A stretch of DNA of 64,000 nt. Source: Talinum fruticosum. Lineage: Eukaryota > Streptophyta > Magnoliopsida > Caryophyllales > Talinaceae. A model generated the notes under the pieces. It made no database searches. It was given only the letters and a program-made list of their open reading frames with translations, and was not told the origin of the DNA. The translations under genes were made by a program, and so were the position numbers. Location of the stretch: contig JAITYX010000079.1 of assembly GCA_021018815.1 (NCBI GenBank), positions 1,364,001 to 1,428,000 on the forward strand. The letters are read 5' to 3'. Shown here piece by piece: positions 1 to 11,552 of this stretch (its first letter is position 1; every line of letters starts with the position of its first letter).

Positions 1-400
1 AACCATCTGCTCTAATTCTTATTGTGATTACAGAAACGAGCAAAAATGGACAGAAATGGATGAGGAGGAGACTGAGGAGAAAGAGGAGAAGATCAATGCG
101 CTGATGATGAAGAACGATCAACTTTTGGGAATTGATAAGTGGGAAGAAGAGGTCATGGCTCATCTCAAACAACTTTGACAAAGAGGAGAAGAGGCCATGG
201 CTCAACTCGAATAACTTGAGGAGATGAAGCAGGTCTCAAATGTGTGTATGGACTTGGATGTTGAGGAGATGAAGCAGATCTCAAAAGCTTTGACGAAGAA
301 ATGAGCACTTGAGGAGAAATGAACATAAACCACTATAAATGAGTAGAAACCTACGGAATGAACAGAAAAATAAAATAAAGCATGGTTTTTATGTAACTAT
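1..400 (+). other. Degenerate Glu-rich coding remnant with short internal repeats
   Basis: Purine-rich sequence in which a short Glu/Lys-rich reading (DEEETEEKEEK...) can be followed from about 58 to a stop near 178. It is followed by related broken copies. A block reading GAGGAGATGAAGCAG recurs about 45 bp apart (near 218 and 263), and the GAGG(T/C)CATGGCTCA phrase occurs twice (near 150 and 193). The composition suggests the coiled-coil tail of a protein, possibly transposon-associated, but there is no intact frame and I do not recognise a family. It may continue left of the window. Confidence 0.3.
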
Positions 401-797
401 CACCAAAAAATGTGAGGTGATGTTTTTCTGTTTTATGTCTTCTCTGATTGATTTAGAGTAATTGTCATCTACGTTTGGGCTATTTAGTGTAATTATCATC
501 TACGTTTGGGCAATAAATTGATCTGGTGACGATTTCCTATTGCGTATAAATTGATTTTTTGCAATTGATTTTCAGAGATTTGCTTTCGATAATCAATTCG
601 TCCAGCACAACCAAAAAGTGGTTTATTTGGATTTACGCGAAACTTCACCAACATAAATAAGTATATGGGCCCACTGCCACTGGGTTTTTAATAATCAAAT
701 GTCATATGGAAGAGAGAGAGAAAAGATTATGTATACGAAATTCCTCCTATTGTACTGTCCAACTATATCTTATGACGTATGATGATGAGCGAGATCT

Positions 798-802
<5 letters not shown>

Positions 803-844
<42 letters not shown>
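803..844. repeat. (TA)n microsatellite
   Basis: Uninterrupted TA dinucleotide run of about 40 bp. Short open frames crossing it on either strand, rich in Tyr-Ile, are artefacts of the repeat. Confidence 0.95.
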
Positions 845-847
<3 letters not shown>

Positions 848-1442
848 ATGTTCTGAATTTGATATGTTAACTCCGGCTTCTGCAATTTTGCTTACCAATT
901 TTGGTATCCTTTTTCTTATGTTGACAGGACAAGAAGAGAAAAACTTGCATTTTTTATTTCGATTTATTATCACTGTATTGGCGACTGCAGTTTTAATTCA
1001 AAATTTATTGGCAATGAGTAAAATAATTAATTTATTTTTAAATATATCCAAGACTATTAATTTTATCCATATATGAATAATTTATAAATTTCTCTGACTC
1101 ATTACTTTCTTTTAATCTAGAAAATAGTCCGAACTAATTTTGTAAGTCACAGTCATTAAAAGTTAAAAAAGTGACGATTTTTTTCCCTTCTCCTTTGAAT
1201 TCAGTATGAGAATTTATATGTAACAGAAGCTTTTAAAGGATAAAAAATAGTACATATCCAAACTTAGGTAGTTTCTTACAAGGGTTCTACCTAAATAACC
1301 ATAATAGACGAAAGAAATGGAGAGGGAGAAGAACCCCAAATAGTAGGAGAAGGGACCGAGTGACTCAAATGTGCTAGTCAATCAGCTGCATTATTAACTT
1401 CTCTAAAAATAATAGTGTTATACCCTTACGATTTTTAATTTT

Positions 1443-1595
1443 AATTTTACTAATGTAAATAAATAATAAAATATATAATTTTAAAATAGATGATAATTTT
1501 ATAACAACGTAAGTATTGTTTTTTTAATATAATTTTACTAATGTAAATAAATAATAAAATATATAATTTTAAAATAAATGATAATTTATAACAAC
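1443..1595. repeat. 88-bp AT-rich direct duplication
   Basis: An AT-rich phrase beginning AATTTTACTAATGTAAATAA occurs at about 1443 and again at about 1531, with near-identical continuation through TATATAATTTTAAAATA and ending in ATAACAAC. The second copy runs directly into the transposase remnant, so this may be the internal border of the CACTA-type element. Confidence 0.8.
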
Positions 1596-1973
1596 CCACT
1601 CAACCTTGTGCTTGATGATCCTAACTCACAAGAGGATCCTGTGTTCACCCCTTCACAACATGAGTTGTGGGTAAAAGTTAATGCGAACAAGAAAGGTCGT
1701 ATTTATGGACTTGGATATAAGACAAAAAATTTGAAAAGACCATGTCTATGTCCTTCAAATCAACAAAAGTCTGCTATTCCAAATGACTCGATTTGAAAGC
1801 AACGAGTGCAAAACTTAACTTATGAGTTAAGTCAATGGATTAAACATGCTTGTGTGCTTGGATTAGAAAATACGGAGATCAAAGAAAAGGTTGAGAGTTT
1901 CATCTGGGCCAATAGCACGCATCCGGATCTCACCCTAGAGCGAGTACAAGGACAAAAGGAAAAGAAAGGGTGA
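1578..1973 (+). pseudogene. En/Spm (CACTA)-type plant transposase fragment, broken
   Basis: The frame from 1578 encodes a segment containing FTPSQHELWVKV and KKGRIYGLG. This is the pattern of the C-terminal part of plant Ptta/En/Spm-type transposon proteins as I know them. After a stop at 1794-1796 the same frame reads on with KQRVQNLTYELSQWI and a Glu/Lys-rich tail to a stop at 1971-1973, so the stop looks like an acquired nonsense change. No N-terminal region is present. The match is from motif memory, not from a search. A CACTA terminus lies 540 bp downstream in the orientation expected for the 3' end of such an element. Confidence 0.6.
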
Positions 1974-2269
1974 GGACCCTTAATTCATTATTATTAGAAC
2001 TTGTGTTTATTGGTGAACAATTTGCGAACTTGTGGATTATGTGTTTATGGTTGTTTGTGAACTTTTTATGGTTATTTGTGAACCTGTGAAGTGGTTCTAA
2101 ATGTGTTTGGATTGTTTATGGTTGTAAAATGTATGTTGGATTTGTATATCCAACTTGGAGGAACACCTTGTGTGTAGTGTATGTTGTGGCATATGTAAAT
2201 GTCAAATGTAATTGTGACATATGTGAATGTTGGATTTGTATATCCATTCACATTTTTTGTACTAGGTTG

Positions 2270-2514
2270 TCAAAAAAAGGAAAAAATATTGCCGATTTCG
2301 ACAAAATAGCGACGGATTGTACAATATCGGTGATGGAAATCAACAACGAACGTTATTTTCCATCGATGAAATTAGGGACAGAATACAAAGTTCCGTCGCT
2401 GACTTAAGCGGCTACTGAGAATGCTACCCCGTCGTTGTTCAGTCGCTGATTTTTAGTGACGCGATCAACGACGACAGAATTTTTCCTTCGCTATTCGTCA
2501 ATTTTCTAGTAGTG
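2270..2514 (+). mobile_element. 3' terminal region of a CACTA transposon, with terminal inverted repeat
   Basis: The segment ends in ATTTTCTAGTAGTG (2501-2514), the reverse complement of CACTACTAGAAAAT, a terminus typical of plant CACTA/En-Spm elements. The preceding ~230 bp contain several short GC-containing phrases (GACGGA, CCGTCGCTGAC, CCGTCGTTG, AGTCGCTGA, TAGTGACGCG) resembling the sub-terminal repeats of this superfamily. The matching 5' terminus was not found in the window, so the element is truncated or begins to the left. Because the other end is missing, the 3-bp target duplication cannot be checked. Confidence 0.65.
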
Positions 2515-3715
2515 TATCATTTACTACTTTTTAAATTTAGTAACAATTATATTACATTCTTACTAATTACTTTATACATATACAAATAAAAAGTCATTTG
2601 TTTTATTTGAGTATAATACTATATTAATTTAACATAAGACGGATATTTATGTAGTCAAGTAATCATTCATAATTATTACATATGTGTTACACATATAATC
2701 ATATGGTTTCGTTTTGAACTAACACTTGTGCATTGGTTTTCTCTAATTTTTATAAATTATAAAAAAATATACTAATGCATATATAGAATGATTATGTTTG
2801 AATGTGAAAAATTAGTTTTTGAATCAATACAATTGTTTAATTTATGCTACACAATTTTATATAAATTAATTATTTAAAATATAATTAAATGCATATCTTA
2901 AATAAGCACTACATTTATGAAACAATTGCACATAAACATCGTATGTATCACTCATATAAACCTTCTCATCAACTTTTAATATATACATAATAACGATTGA
3001 TGTCGCAACTTGTTGTATTCCAATGACGAGTTGACCACTTGATTTGAGCATGTAGTTTGGAGTTACTGACGTAGGCAAGAGAGCTGAAGGAATTCAATGT
3101 CAAAAAGACACAACATAAACTCTCTCTTAATTGTTTTGAGAAAGAAATTAAAGAAGCATGGTTTCTCAAGATTGAGTACTAACGTGAAATAAGACGTTTT
3201 CACTTTGAATATCTGTCCCTAACAACATCCATTCTTGAAATTTCTATTCCATTGGTACATGTGGATGTAGCTTAAATAGTCGTTTTATAAGTTTATATAT
3301 CTTCATTTATGGAAATGTTGAAATAGTGAAAGTATAGAGATACGACTATGTATATCTTTATATTTTAAAACTTAGCAAATAACTACCGTTATTATTTTTG
3401 CATAATTTTTGGTTCCTTTTATCTTTTTTCTAAAAAAATACTCAATTACTTAAAAGTTATGTTCATATGTCATCCAATAGTCTGACAACAACGAGTATAT
3501 TATTGTCCTCAATGACATAACATGCTGGTGTTTATTTCTTTTTGAAATAAAAATGTAGTCTAGTTAAACATATTTTCTCAATATTTTCACCTAGATAAGT
3601 TGTACAATGAATTAATATATTAAATTTTCATCTTAAATCGCCAATTATATAAAGACATTATTATGTTGGTCAAATTTTAGATTTAAAATATAGATTTAAA
3701 ATTTGTTTTTTTCCT
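2515..3715. other. AT-rich intergenic stretch, nothing recognised
   Basis: AT-rich sequence with no sustained reading frame, no RNA gene and no clear repeat. Short frames on the minus strand around 2866-3169 overlap each other in different frames and show no domain-like pattern. Confidence 0.6.
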
Positions 3716-3721
3716 TAAAAA

Positions 3722-3925
3722 AAGCGTATAAAATAACGTAAAGAACATGACAACAAATAAAACAGACCAGCGTACAAAATACGTGTACATATAAAAAAGC
3801 GCGTACACATGGTGTATGAATCATGTGGAGCGTATACAACAGCATATGAACAACGCGTATACATACAAAAAGCGCGTATTTGTCCAAAGTCCTAACCGAC
3901 TCATTTTCATTTCTCTATATATACC
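3722..3925 (+). promoter_or_regulatory. CGCG-motif cluster and TATA box, putative promoter of non-coding unit 1
   Basis: Contains several closely spaced CGCG/CGTAC-type motifs, such as AAAAAGCGCGTACACATG, AACGCGTATACATAC and AAAAAGCGCGTATTTG. A TATA box (TATATATA at 3916-3923) follows, then the GC-richer sequence expected of a transcribed leader. The stretch CCGACT...TATA...CCGTATGT is matched at the start of unit 2 (near 6838-6872), which supports a shared promoter. CGCG boxes are known CAMTA-type binding sites in plants; their function here is inferred. Confidence 0.45.
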
Positions 3926-3944
3926 GTATGTGCCATCACTTTTG

Positions 3945-6400
3945 AGCTCCACCACTCAATGGCCGCTTTCTGCTTTGGTCACTAAACTCATCGATTCTGT
4001 CCGTATTTGATCGGCGAATTCCCCGGTGCCGGAGATGATTTCGCCGCCGACCATCAAGGTTTGGGTTAAGGTTTGTTCCAGCGACGAGCAAGGATTAGGC
4101 TAATGCCTTCAATTTTGGGTTCCTCCGTTTGGTTCGTCCTCTCTCATAAACCTCCAATTGTATGTATTTCGGTTTGTATTTCGGTTTAAATTTCCAATTT
4201 TCGCCGAGAATTCCATTTACAAGAATGATATTCCTCTGAAATTAGGGTTTTTGTGAAATCGGATGTTGCTATTTCCCCTCCCCCTTTTCTAAATACAATG
4301 TTAACAACAATATCACACCGAGGTTAAGCAATGGGAGTAAAAATGTAGACTAGGATTTACTTCACTATTGTCGTAATTAGCCTTTCATGTGCAAATGGGA
4401 TGTTGGGTTTATTGTCATTTTTCCTTAATTTCAAAAAATGTGGTTAAAGCAATAGGAGTTACCTTAATTTCAAAAAATGTGGCCGTTCTGTTGACCTTGT
4501 GGAAACCGGACGGTACAATATTTTGGCCTTTCACTTGTAATAAACTCACTGAAGGACTAATCTTTATGGCATTTTTCTTTAATTTATCATCATCTTCTAG
4601 TCGGGTGTCAATAAATGTCATACCTCAATGATATGGTCTGGCTATCTTTTTCTTGGTCTCTTCAAGCGCGTTTACCAGTCTAGACTTCTCACTCTGTTCA
4701 TACAAGAGTGATGTTCAATCATATGAATTACTTTCTACATTTCAACTGTGAATATAATGTAGTGAGGGGTATTCCTTTGGTACATTCAGTTTGATTATGT
4801 GCCTTGGGCCGAACATTATTCATGAATCAATATTCACATTTAGCTGAGCAAACATTTTGACTGGGAAAATTTGGTCGCAGGTGATGCTCTGTTAACACAG
4901 GGTTGCATGTGGCTAAGAGCTTCTTATTGGTAGTCTCTGTCTGGTTTCTTTCTTATCTCTCTGATTAGTTTCTATGAAAAATGCTACTAACATGCTTCTG
5001 GTCATGGTTTGACATTGTGGATATTTAGTTGCTGGCTTGCTGTGCTCGTGAGTCGTGATAGGCACAGAGATCTGTGGGAATTTAGAGATATCTACCAGTG
5101 GGACGTGGGATGATAACTGTCTGGTAGGCTGGACTGATTGCTGTAAGTTCAGTTTCTTTGAATTCTCATATGTTCTGTGGCCTTTCTCTTTTCTATCATA
5201 TAAGTCATCGAGGATGGTCGAACATACAATTTTTAAATTATTTTGCTCTGAACAACCAAATGCCCCCAAATTTCTTCGTTACAAATTATAAAGCTCACAG
5301 TGACTGTTTTCTATGTCCAAAAAAATCTCTTTACCGCAAAATATGTTATTTTGCTCTTGTAATGTATCTTTTCTGTTTCCTTTCCCTGTTTGTCTTCTTT
5401 GCATGTGGCAGTTTTGCTAGAGGGAGGAGGTGATGTTCTGTGGGAATTTGTTGGGTTTAAATTCTATTGTGGGATTTGTTTCTGAAGGTGTTACGTATTA
5501 TTCGAGTCTTTTTTGTTTGGGTGGGGGAGGGTCATTGGAGATTTCGGGGCATATGACCTTTTTGCCTCACTTTGATATTTCATTTGAGATAATAAGTCTA
5601 ATTTACTGCCATCTTCTTATGTATGTGTTGTGATTTGGTCCTGGCAAGCTTACCCTCGTAATTTGAGAGTTGTTTCTCCCTCCTGGTTACTTGAGTAGAT
5701 CATTCACTTGTAACGACTTCTACATATATATATATATTTGTGTTTTCTTAATGCGTTCTTATACACAGCAAAGGGAGAGATGGGCTCATGGAGGTTGATT
5801 TATAGTAAGCATATGATAACGACTTCTACATACGATCACGTAAGTAAGTGATATCATTTAGAATGTTTCCATGAACATCATATTTAACTTATAATCTCAA
5901 TTTATATATCTGATAAATGTTTGTATGAGTATTTCAAGAAAGTATTCTCTGTACAAATTAGATGTTGAATTTTATTTTAAAAGTTTTTATATTAAATTAG
6001 CGATTACTCATATAGTCAACTTATAATCGCAATATATATCAGATAGTAATATAGCTAACTGACCATTTCTTTTTATAGGTTGAAATGGGATGTTTTTCAT
6101 GGTCACCTTCCTGGGTTTAAGCAACAAGCAAGTATGGTATGCACACAGACCATTCATCTTCGTACTTTTCCAGCTATATATGTTGCTCACATTTCTGGAT
6201 ATGTCGTAGTTGGTTTGTTCCCATATTCCTATATATACTTGATGTTGAGACTTGTCTATTCGAGCCACATCACTCATGGTACGTTAGAATTGGACCATAG
6301 ACTCAGTTATTACCTGTTTGATCAGTTGTTCTTGGGTTGTTGGACTAATAGTTGGCGTTGGTGTGTTATCACAACATGGCATTATGGTAGAGGACACTAG
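3945..6400 (+). ncRNA. Putative non-coding transcription unit 1
   Basis: About 2.4 kb downstream of a promoter-like block, T-rich and G/T-rich in the way plant introns and 5' leaders are, with no frame above about 118 codons and no recognisable domain. The leader contains CCCCGGTGCCGGAGATGATT and a CCAATTGTATGTATTTCGG phrase. Both recur in diverged form after the unit 2 promoter (CCGGTGCCGGAGTGCGACC; CCAATTGTATATATTTCCG). This suggests duplicated 5' ends. The extent and strand are inferred from promoter orientation and T-rich bias, and expression is unknown. It could equally be a decayed protein gene. Confidence 0.3.
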
Positions 6401-6699
6401 GAATTTTTTTTATTTTTTTCTATTTTTTAATTTTATTATCATTAGTTTGATAGATATAAAATTATCATTAATGTGTTGATGCTATATTATTAGTTTGATA
6501 GAAAATTTATATATTTATTTATTCATTTATTTTCTATTATGAAAACTAATTGCCTTGGATGACCAATTTTCTCAATTTCTCAGTTATTTTTTTATGTTTT
6601 TTATAGACATAAGATATTTTATGCATTGGGGACTTTTTTTTTTTAGCCGGATCAAATTAGGAAATTTTAAAAAACATATTAAACGCTGTTCAAGAGTCC

Positions 6700-6862
6700 C
6701 GTAGATATAGAACCGCGTACGTAAGCCGCAGGTTCGTATATGAAACAAACCGTGTACAAATACATGTATATGATGCGTATAGAGTGTAAAAACGCGTAAG
6801 AAACTCGTTGCAAGAAGACGCGTTTTTGGGTGTATCCACCGACTTTGATTGCTATTTATACT
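6700..6862 (+). promoter_or_regulatory. CGCG-motif cluster and TATA box, putative promoter of non-coding unit 2
   Basis: Contains ACCGCGTACGTAAGCCGC, AAAAACGCGTAAG and AAGACGCGTTTTTGG, then a TATTTATA box at 6853-6860, then CCCCGTATG. The arrangement and local wording match the unit 1 promoter. A telomere-like GTTAGGGTTAGGGTTT stretch follows in the leader near 7012-7026. Such telo-box motifs are common in 5' regions of plant housekeeping genes. Confidence 0.45.
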
Positions 6863-7439
6863 GCCCCGTATGTTCCCAATTTCATCTACCCGTATTGCAA
6901 TGAGTCGAGTTTCTGGAGTTGGCACCGCCGATGCTCCAGCGATTGGAGTTCCCGATGAGATTCGCCGGTATTCTCATCAGAAAATGATCCGGTGCCGGAG
7001 TGCGACCGTCGTTAGGGTTAGGGTTTGGTGCGACTAGATTGAACCACTCAAATTACCTTGTAATTCTCAGTGAGTACATAGAAAACCGCTACTCCTTTTG
7101 ATCCCTGGCTTCGATTATGCTGATGATGAGTCCCAATTGTATATATTTCCGTTCCAATTTCAGTTTTCCGTGTCAATTTAATCGGAAAATGCGTCCCTTT
7201 TGGTAGTCTTGATCTTGTGGATTATATTGTTGCCGATTTGCCTTGATAATTGCAATTCCTAGTGCATATTTCCTTTTAAAATTCTTTGTCTATGCCTATC
7301 AAAATCAGTTCTGCGCTTGTCATCGTGCTCCGGTGTTTTCCTGTTGGGATCTGATTCCTCTCTTTTCTAGTTTAGTGTTTTTTCCCTTTCTTTTTCTAGT
7401 CTAGTTTATGCATGAAATTTCAATTCTGACTCCTGATAA

Positions 7440-10030
7440 GGTGTATGATTTGTTTGTCAGTCTTGAGTACTTGTACATGTAATTTGTAATGGTAGACCCA
7501 TTATACTCGTTTTTTGTGGCATTAAGTGATATATACTTTATTTAAGGGAAAAAAACAGGGCATAAAGCTGGGAAAATTTGCATGTTTGTATTTATGCTTT
7601 TTAAAAAACAAATAATAATATTAAAAAGTAATGTTAAATGTATAGCACTAACTCTAGCTTCCCCAATTTACATGTTATGCATAATGAATCTTCAAAAAAC
7701 AGGATATATTCATTATGTATTTTCATTTGAATGTTCGAGGACGAGTTGAAGTTAATCGTTGACAAAGGCAAGAAAACAGAACATGGTTAACACCTCTGTT
7801 AGTTCTCTATTCTGCTATTAAACTGTGGTTTTCGTGAACTAACACCCTGATTCCTAGGATGACAGAAGTTATAGAGTTTCCTGTGCAGACCTTTCAAATT
7901 TGCGTTGACTGAGAGGTAAGTCAGTGGCACGAATGCAGTGGTAATCCAGCCCAAGCTTATAATTTTTGAGGTGTTTGCAAACTCCTGATGTAGGAGTGGG
8001 AGGGCAATACTTCCCCAAGGTCGTGCTGGACAGAGGAGTTTCGGCAAATAGTGATTCCGATAAGGAAGTTTTGGCCCTGCTGTGTGCTTGGTGGTTGGCA
8101 CGTATGTTTATTCACATACTTGAATCTTTTTAACATATGTGAATTGCTCTTTGGTTTTTTTGTTAAATATTTGGTGGTCGGCAGGTCTGTGGCACAGCTG
8201 GTGAAATGTGAGATGGCAGATGCTGGTTTAGCTAAAACACAAATAACCATGATTATGTGTGATGGCTTCTGACTGCTATTCTGAGACATAGTAGATGGTT
8301 AACTCGCAGTTTTTAAGCTTTGATGTTTTCTAATCTATAATGCAACAACTTAACTCCTCTGTTACTTCTCTGTTCTGTTACTAAAGTGTGGCATAAGTGA
8401 ACTAACATTGTGATTTCCAGTTGGAGAAGTGATAAAGTTTGCTGTGCAGCACTTTCAACTCTGTGTTGACTGAGTACTCCCATCATGAGAGGTATACATC
8501 ATATTAACTTTGTGTAAATGGGTTGTTGGATCTGTTAATTAGTATGTGTGAAGTTGGCATTGCCTTAGTTTTTAATCTTAGTGTAATATACCCTAATTTT
8601 CTATTTGGACAGAAATCTTAGACTTTGGTGTGCCCCATTTTCAACTCTGTTGGTGAGTACTGCTACTGGGAGAGATATGAGTCTGCAAGGTGGAGGTAAG
8701 TCAATTCAAGGCCAGGCAGTTAGCGTTTTGTGTTATACGAGTAAAGTTATGTTTCATTCTTAGACTTTTTGCATGTTTGAAAACTTCTGGTGTAGGAGAC
8801 GGAATGCAATTCTTCCTTGAAGTTGTACTGAAGATAAGTTTCTTTAAATCCTGTTTGGTCGGTTTATTCTGAAATTGGATTCCCTAGCCTTGGGTTAGCA
8901 TTATGGTATTCTGGCTCCAAAACTCTCACATTTTATGAGTTTCGCGTATTCCTGCATGTGGGTTTCTTGTAGTTTATTATTTTCTTCATAGTTGAAGCCT
9001 GATTATTGTTTCTCAAGCGTGTTTTGGGTCTATTTTACCAGACTGAAGCTAAAGCCCTGTGTTGGTGTTGTCAATTGAATATGATTTTGGATGAGGAAGT
9101 TTTGGTTTCCATGACTGATCTTGGTGGTTGGCAGGTAAATTCTGATCCCTTATGATTTCCTTATTTGAAGTAGAGCACACACATCAAAGACATGAATTTG
9201 TACTCCGTTACTCACATACATGAATTTTATTAACATATGTGAATTACTTTTTGGTTCTTGGTCTTAGCACAACAGGTGAAAGGTGAGATGTCAAATGTTG
9301 GTTTAGTTAAAACCCAAATAACTGTGATTATCTATCTTTTTGATAACCACATGTACTTCAATTCCTAGATCTAGACTGTGAGATGATTGACAGCTATAAA
9401 TTTTGATATTCTCTACATGAATTTTATTAGCATTTGACCTCTCTTCTTTTTTTTTGTTTTCTTTTGGGGCGTTCTGATTTCTAGTCTGGCTCCTTTTCAC
9501 AAAGGTTAGTAACAGAGAGTTTTTCATATTTTCCTAATCAAAATAAATAAACTAAAATTTAAAATTTAAAATTTTGTAATAATAAATTTAAAATTATAAT
9601 TTTACTTGAACTTTAATTTTTTAAAAATTAAATTATAAAAATGAATGCATTATTTTTTTCTGGTGTAAAAATAAGTTAAATTTATTTGAGAGAAATGTAT
9701 AATGGTACTAAAAAAAAGGACAAAGAATATGGTTTAAAAATAAAATTATTTTATTTTTAAAAACTATTTAAAAGAGATATGAGAGAGGGGGACGGGAGGA
9801 GGAGAGAGAGAGAGACTGGCAGCGAGGGGGAGGAGAGAGAGAGGGAAGGAGAGACATAAAGGGGGAGAGAGAAAGGACAGAAAGAAACTGACAGAAAGGA
9901 GGGATGGAATCATGGAAGGAGGAGAGAGAGACTGACCAAGGGCAGGAGGAGGGAAAGAGGGGTATAATTGACTTTTTATGTTGTAAATCATCAGTAAAGT
10001 GCAAAAAAACTAAGTGAATTTGTATTATTT
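7440..10030 (+). repeat. Copy 1 of a ~3 kb tandem duplication inside unit 2
   Basis: Collinear with the block at about 10330-13560. Shared landmarks include GTACTTGTACATGTAATTTG, the AGTGATRTATACTT phrase, modules a, b and c, CTTCTGGTGTAGGAGAC, the GGTTTCTTGTAGTTTATTATT stretch, a purine-rich tract, and GAGGGGTATAATTGACTTTTTATG at the right end. Confidence 0.7.
9776..9962 (+). repeat. Purine-rich (GA) low-complexity tract
   Basis: Nearly pure G/A on the plus strand, made of GAGAGAG and GGAGG words. Pro/Ser/Leu-rich frames on the minus strand across it are compositional artefacts. A second tract of the same kind occurs at the equivalent place in the downstream duplicate. Confidence 0.85.
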
Positions 10031-10516
10031 GATGGTAAATTATCAGTGGTTGGGGTTTTATTTAAGGAACTTGTCTTTTACCTTTTTGCTTTTATTTAAA
10101 TTTTTGTTGCTTATTTTCTTTGCCTTGCCTACTGCTTTGCTTGATTTTTGGTGGCATGTGATTTTAGCCTTGGGTTTTTGAATTTGATACTGACTGTTAC
10201 CCATGTGATGGATTAGCTTAATCTGAAGTCTAGTTTTTAAATGTATGAATTTCAGTTTTGACTTCTAATTAGGTGTATGATTTGCTTGTGAGTCACTTAA
10301 TTTTATGAAAATTTTTATCACTGGTAGCATATTATTGTGTAAACAAGTAAAGGGGAAATCTGAGTACTTATACATGTAATTTGTAATGGTAGACCAATTA
10401 TACTCGGTTTTTTTTTTTTTTTTTTTTTTTTTGCATTAAGTGATGTATACTTCATTTAAGGGCAAAAATAGGGAATAAACCTGCAAAAATTTGCATGTTT
10501 GTATTTATGCTTAGTG

Positions 10517-10850
10517 GCAGAGACATGTACATCTATGGATGACACCCATATTAAAAAATAAAATAAAATTTATATTTAAAAATTTATAAAATTGCCTAGA
10601 TGGCACACCTCGCTCGCCAAGCGATTCCAGCTTTGATTTTGACACAGTCGACTTGCGCAGTCAACCCAAAGGGAGCCCTAGGAGGTGCACCCATAATAAA
10701 AGATTCAATGTACCTGACAACAGCCCGATTCCAGCTCCTTTCTGCGGGTAACTCCCACAGAGTTAAAGCTCATATACCCGGCGCTAGCAAAGACATGAGA
10801 ACTCAAGGGAGACATCTATAAAAAATAATAATGTTTATAAAATTTAAGAA
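10517..10850. mobile_element. Insertion of ~300 bp in duplicate copy 2, possible transposon fragment
   Basis: This stretch is absent from the equivalent place in copy 1, where the sequence passes from TATTTATGC directly to ATAATAATATTAAAAAG-like sequence. It includes a GC-richer core (about 10594-10820) unlike its surroundings, with a 73-codon open frame that I do not recognise. The edges are AT-rich and no clean terminal repeats or target duplication are visible, so its class is unknown. Confidence 0.4.
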
Positions 10851-11450
10851 TATTAAAAAGAGACACCCTTAAATATATTTGCTAACTCCACCCCTTTATA
10901 ATGAAATATATAGCAATAACTCTAGCTTCCCGAATTTATATCTTATGAATATCTTCAAAAAACAGGGTATATATTCATTATGTATTTTTATTTGGATGTT
11001 CGAGAACAAGTTGAAGTTAATCGCTGACATTAAATTGTGGTTTCATGAACTAACACCCTGATTCCTAGGATGACAGAAGTCATAGAGTTTACTGTGCAGA
11101 CCTTTCAAATTTGCGTTGACTGAGATGTAAGTCAATGGCACGAATGCTGTGGTAAGCCAGTCCAAGGTTACGATTCATTCTTTTAATTTTTGAGGTGTTT
11201 GCAGCTGGTGTAGGAGTGGGAGTGCAATACTTCCCCAAAGTCGCGCAAACAGAGCAGTTTAGACAAATCTTGTTTGGCGGGTTTATTCTGAAGCTTACTA
11301 CGCAACGCGCGGGTTAGCATTTTGGTACTCTGGTTTCAAAACTCTCACATTATATTTCACGTATTATTATGCAAGTTTCTCGTACCTCATTGTTTTCTTG
11401 ATAGTTGAATTCTGATTGTTGTCCTCAAGTATCTTTCTATCTTTACCAGA

Positions 11451-11552
11451 TTGATTTTCATAAGTTTTGGCCCTGCCATGTCCTTGGTAGTTGGCAGGAG
11501 ATTGATTTTCATAAGTTTTGGCCCTGCAATGTCCTTGGTAGTTGGCAGGTAT
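11451..11552 (+). repeat. 51-bp tandem duplication
   Basis: A unit beginning TTGATTTTCATAAGTTTTGG and ending in TTGGCAGGAGA occurs at 11451 and again at 11502 with one or two differences. It lies immediately before a module that follows a TTGGCAG splice-acceptor-like sequence. Confidence 0.9.

Noticed and set aside
4389..6400. Protein-coding gene in unit 1 from several 80-118 codon frames
   Set aside because: Frames on both strands overlap, none has a recognised motif, and no chain of exons with compatible phase could be built.
7850..7920. Box C/D snoRNA (GGATGACA ... CTGA around a ~60-nt module)
   Set aside because: The C box does not match RTGATGA, no C' or D' boxes or terminal stem are clear, and the paralogous copy at 8421 lacks the C-like box. 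A spliced exon explains the borders better.
9764..10004. Pro/Ser/Leu-rich protein on the minus strand
   Set aside because: It comes entirely from the purine-rich low-complexity tract, and two frames are open at once, as expected of such DNA.
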